Part shown: positions 62,691-64,000 of the stretch, one piece after another | How positions within the stretch are numbered: the stretch's first letter is position 1 | Layout: each line of letters begins with the position of its first letter | Source of the DNA: Mangrovimicrobium sp048323675 | Lineage (GTDB): Bacteria > Pseudomonadota > Gammaproteobacteria > Pseudomonadales > Halieaceae | Length of the DNA stretch: 64,000 nucleotides | Assembly: GCF_048323675.1 (NCBI RefSeq) | Contig: NZ_JBLWFK010000004.1 | Location: forward strand, 570,827-634,826 | Reading direction: 5' to 3' | Position numbers and translations under genes: made by a program | Notes under the pieces: model-generated | Told to the model about the DNA's origin: nothing | What the model saw: the letters and a program-made list of their open reading frames with translations, nothing else | Database searches by the model: none

Positions 62691-63224
62691 TCAGGCCTTT
62701 TCGACCTGGCTGAACTCGAGCTCCACCGGAGTGGAACGCCCGAAAATCAGCACCGCCACGTTGAGGCGGTTCTTTTCGTAGTTGACCTCTTCCACGACAC
62801 CGTTGAAGTCGTTGAAAGGCCCATCGATAACCCGCACCATCTCGCCCGGCTCGAACAGCGTCTTCGGACGCGGCGCCTCGGCACCGGTTTCCACGCGCTT
62901 GAGGATGGCATTGGCTTCGGCTTCGGTAATCGGCGCCGGCGCATCGGCCTTGCCGCCGATAAAGCCCATCACCCGGGGCGTTTCCTTCACCAGGTGCCAG
63001 GTGTCGTCGTTGAGCTCCATCTGCACCAGCACGTAGCCAGGGAAAAACTTGCGCTCGCTGCGACGCTTCTGGCCGCCGCGCATCTCAACCACTTCCTCGG
63101 TCGGCACCAGCACTTCGCCGAACAGGTCCTGCATGTTGTGCAGCTCAATGCGCTCTTTCAGGGAAGAAGCGACCTTCTTTTCATACCCTGAGTAGGCGTG
63201 AACCACATACCAGCGCTTAGCCAT
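62691..63224 (-). CDS. nusG: Transcription termination/antitermination factor NusG
   Basis: The 177-residue protein starts AKRWYVVHAYSGYEKKVASS with the NGN domain, and ends with the KOW segment GEMVRVIDGPFNDFNGVVEEVNYEKNRL. It links RNA polymerase to ribosome and Rho. It follows secE by 24 bases. Confidence 0.98.
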   Translation of the reverse strand: MAKRWYVVHAYSGYEKKVASSLKERIELHNMQDLFGEVLVPTEEVVEMRGGQKRRSERKFFPGYVLVQMELNDDTWHLVKETPRVMGFIGGKADAPAPITEAEANAILKRVETGAEAPRPKTLFEPGEMVRVIDGPFNDFNGVVEEVNYEKNRLNVAVLIFGRSTPVELEFSQVEKA

Positions 63225-63248
63225 TGACCAATCCTTCCCTTCTCGACC

Positions 63249-63611
63249 TTATCCGATGACCTGTGAAGCGGCCCATCCGAGCAGGGTATCCAGACCCCAC
63301 AGGAACAGCGCCACCAGCACAACGAAAGCCACCACCATCAAGGTGGTTTGCACGGCTTCCTGGCGGGTAGGCCAGACTACTTTGCGTATTTCAGTACGCG
63401 CGCCCTTGACCAGCGACCAGAAAGCGGCGCCTTTCGCAGTTTTCAGGGCAACCAGCGCAGCAATAACCCCGAGCACGACAATGCCGAGCACGCGATAGAG
63501 CATCGACTGGTCCGCGTAAAAGCTGTTGCCCAGAACCGCGACTGCGATCAGGGCAACGACGACCAGCCACTTGAGCCCATCGAAGCGGCTGCCCGTGGTT
63601 TCTGCACTCAT
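63249..63611 (-). CDS. secE: Preprotein translocase subunit SecE
   Basis: The 120-residue inner-membrane protein has three helices (about 15–30, 40–57 and 90–112) like E. coli SecE. The conserved amphipathic segment GARTEIRKVVWPTRQEAVQTT lies before the last helix. It stabilises SecY in the translocon. Confidence 0.97.
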   Translation of the reverse strand: MSAETTGSRFDGLKWLVVVALIAVAVLGNSFYADQSMLYRVLGIVVLGVIAALVALKTAKGAAFWSLVKGARTEIRKVVWPTRQEAVQTTLMVVAFVVLVALFLWGLDTLLGWAASQVIG

Positions 63612-63711
63612 CTATATCCAATCCTTACTGAAGGGTCCCGCTCGCCGTGCGGCAAAAACCCTTCGTATTCGTTCAGTTAGCGGCATATGCTGCGCCGCTC
63701 CTGCCATAAAA

Positions 63712-63787
<76 letters not shown>

Positions 63788-63808
63788 GTTATCTCTACTT
63801 AGACGACG

Positions 63809-63839
63809 AAGCCGAACTGCTGATTCAGCGGTTCGGCTT
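63809..63839. other. Hairpin between tuf and tRNA-Trp
   Basis: AAGCCGAACTGCTGA and TCAGCGGTTCGGCTT pair almost perfectly (one G·U) across one base. No T-run follows on the minus strand, so it may be a processing site or a weak terminator between tuf and the tRNA. Confidence 0.5.
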
Positions 63840-63855
63840 GGCCTGGTCGGGGTCA

Positions 63856-63945
63856 ACTCCGGTCGGGGTCAGAGTCGCGACTCTGACCCCATTCCGTGTG
63901 ACTCCGACCGGGGTCAGAGTCTTTGACTCTGACCCCATTCATCAA
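63856..63945. repeat. Two tandem 45-base units of the GGGGTCAGAG palindrome
   Basis: Units 63856–63900 and 63901–63945 each start ACTCCG and contain a palindrome: GGGGTCAGAGTC with GACTCTGACCCC, perfect over 26 bases at 63865–63890 and with a 3-base loop at 63910–63936. A partial extra copy (GGTCGGGGTCA) precedes them. Unit two ends right at the tuf stop codon. Confidence 0.85.
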
Positions 63946-64000
63946 TTACTCGATGATTTTAGCGACGACGCCAGCACCAACGGTACGGCCACCTTCGCGG
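63946..64000 (-). CDS. tuf: Elongation factor Tu, C-terminal end (partial)
   Basis: The visible codons read REGGRTVGAGVVAKIIE and stop at TAA, the invariant EF-Tu C-terminus. The rest lies outside the window. It is the start of the tuf–trnW–secE–nusG run on the minus strand. Confidence 0.95.
   Translation of the reverse strand, partial: REGGRTVGAGVVAKIIE

Noticed and set aside
63856..63945. CRISPR-like array near tuf
   Set aside because: There are only two adjacent 45-base units with internal palindromes and no unique spacers or cas genes.

Overview
The window is a high-GC stretch (low-to-mid 60s percent by eye) from a chromosome of a marine-type gammaproteobacterium. The right end carries the conserved run tuf–tRNA-Trp–secE–nusG–rplK–rplA–rplJ–rplL–rpoB–rpoC in gammaproteobacterial order. 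The accessory genes (LLM/F420-type oxidoreductase, several SDRs, a sulfotransferase, two DUF1214 proteins, an aromatic-acid type MFS carrier, a TonB-dependent receptor, an exosortase-H-like substrate) resemble the content of Halieaceae/Cellvibrionales genomes. That placement is an inference from gene content, not from a search.

Layout. 0–7.5 kb: the tail of an unknown gene, an exported M48 metalloprotease, a broken membrane-glycosyltransferase-like gene, a metallo-beta-lactamase-fold hydrolase coupled to a DUF2288 gene, a Kazal-type lipoprotein coupled to a dicarboxylate/amino-acid symporter, a pirin/LysR divergent pair, and sixA. 7.6–18.3 kb: a probable catabolic or conjugation island. A plus-strand operon (DUF1214, SDR, sulfotransferase, Zn-dependent dehydrogenase) converges on a minus-strand operon (VOC protein, second DUF1214). 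The promoter end of each operon carries an inverted repeat with the same GATAG-N6-CTATC core, which suggests one shared trans-acting regulator. The flanks add an LLM oxidoreductase, two SDRs, an AAHS-type MFS carrier and a SnoaL-like protein.

18.4–31.6 kb: a CBS-domain protein, a transglutaminase, recQ, a small membrane protein, a strong G-quadruplex motif, tex, a putative 'midcut' exosortase-H type protein fused to IPT and DUF1566-like domains, a three-gene MBOAT/AlgJ-like O-acetylation operon with an unknown exported protein, an MtfA-like peptidase and a PAS-GGDEF diguanylate cyclase. 31.7–36.8 kb: the stress operon prkA–yeaH–spoVR, interrupted by a large palindromic repeat. 37–49.1 kb: a CPA2 antiporter, a TonB-dependent receptor convergent with an MFS carrier, a small membrane protein, an exported PepF-like peptidase, an exported AstE/AspA-like zinc deacylase, a dienelactone hydrolase and an SDR.

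49.2–51.5 kb: a lower-GC segment with one di-haem cytochrome c peroxidase (MauG-like) gene lies between two very similar terminators. 51.5–64 kb: the transcription/translation supercluster on the minus strand. Three of its spacers (rplL–rpoB, nusG–rplK, tuf–tRNA-Trp) contain palindromes of one GGGGTCAGAG family.

No CRISPR array, complete insertion sequence, integrase or rRNA gene is visible.
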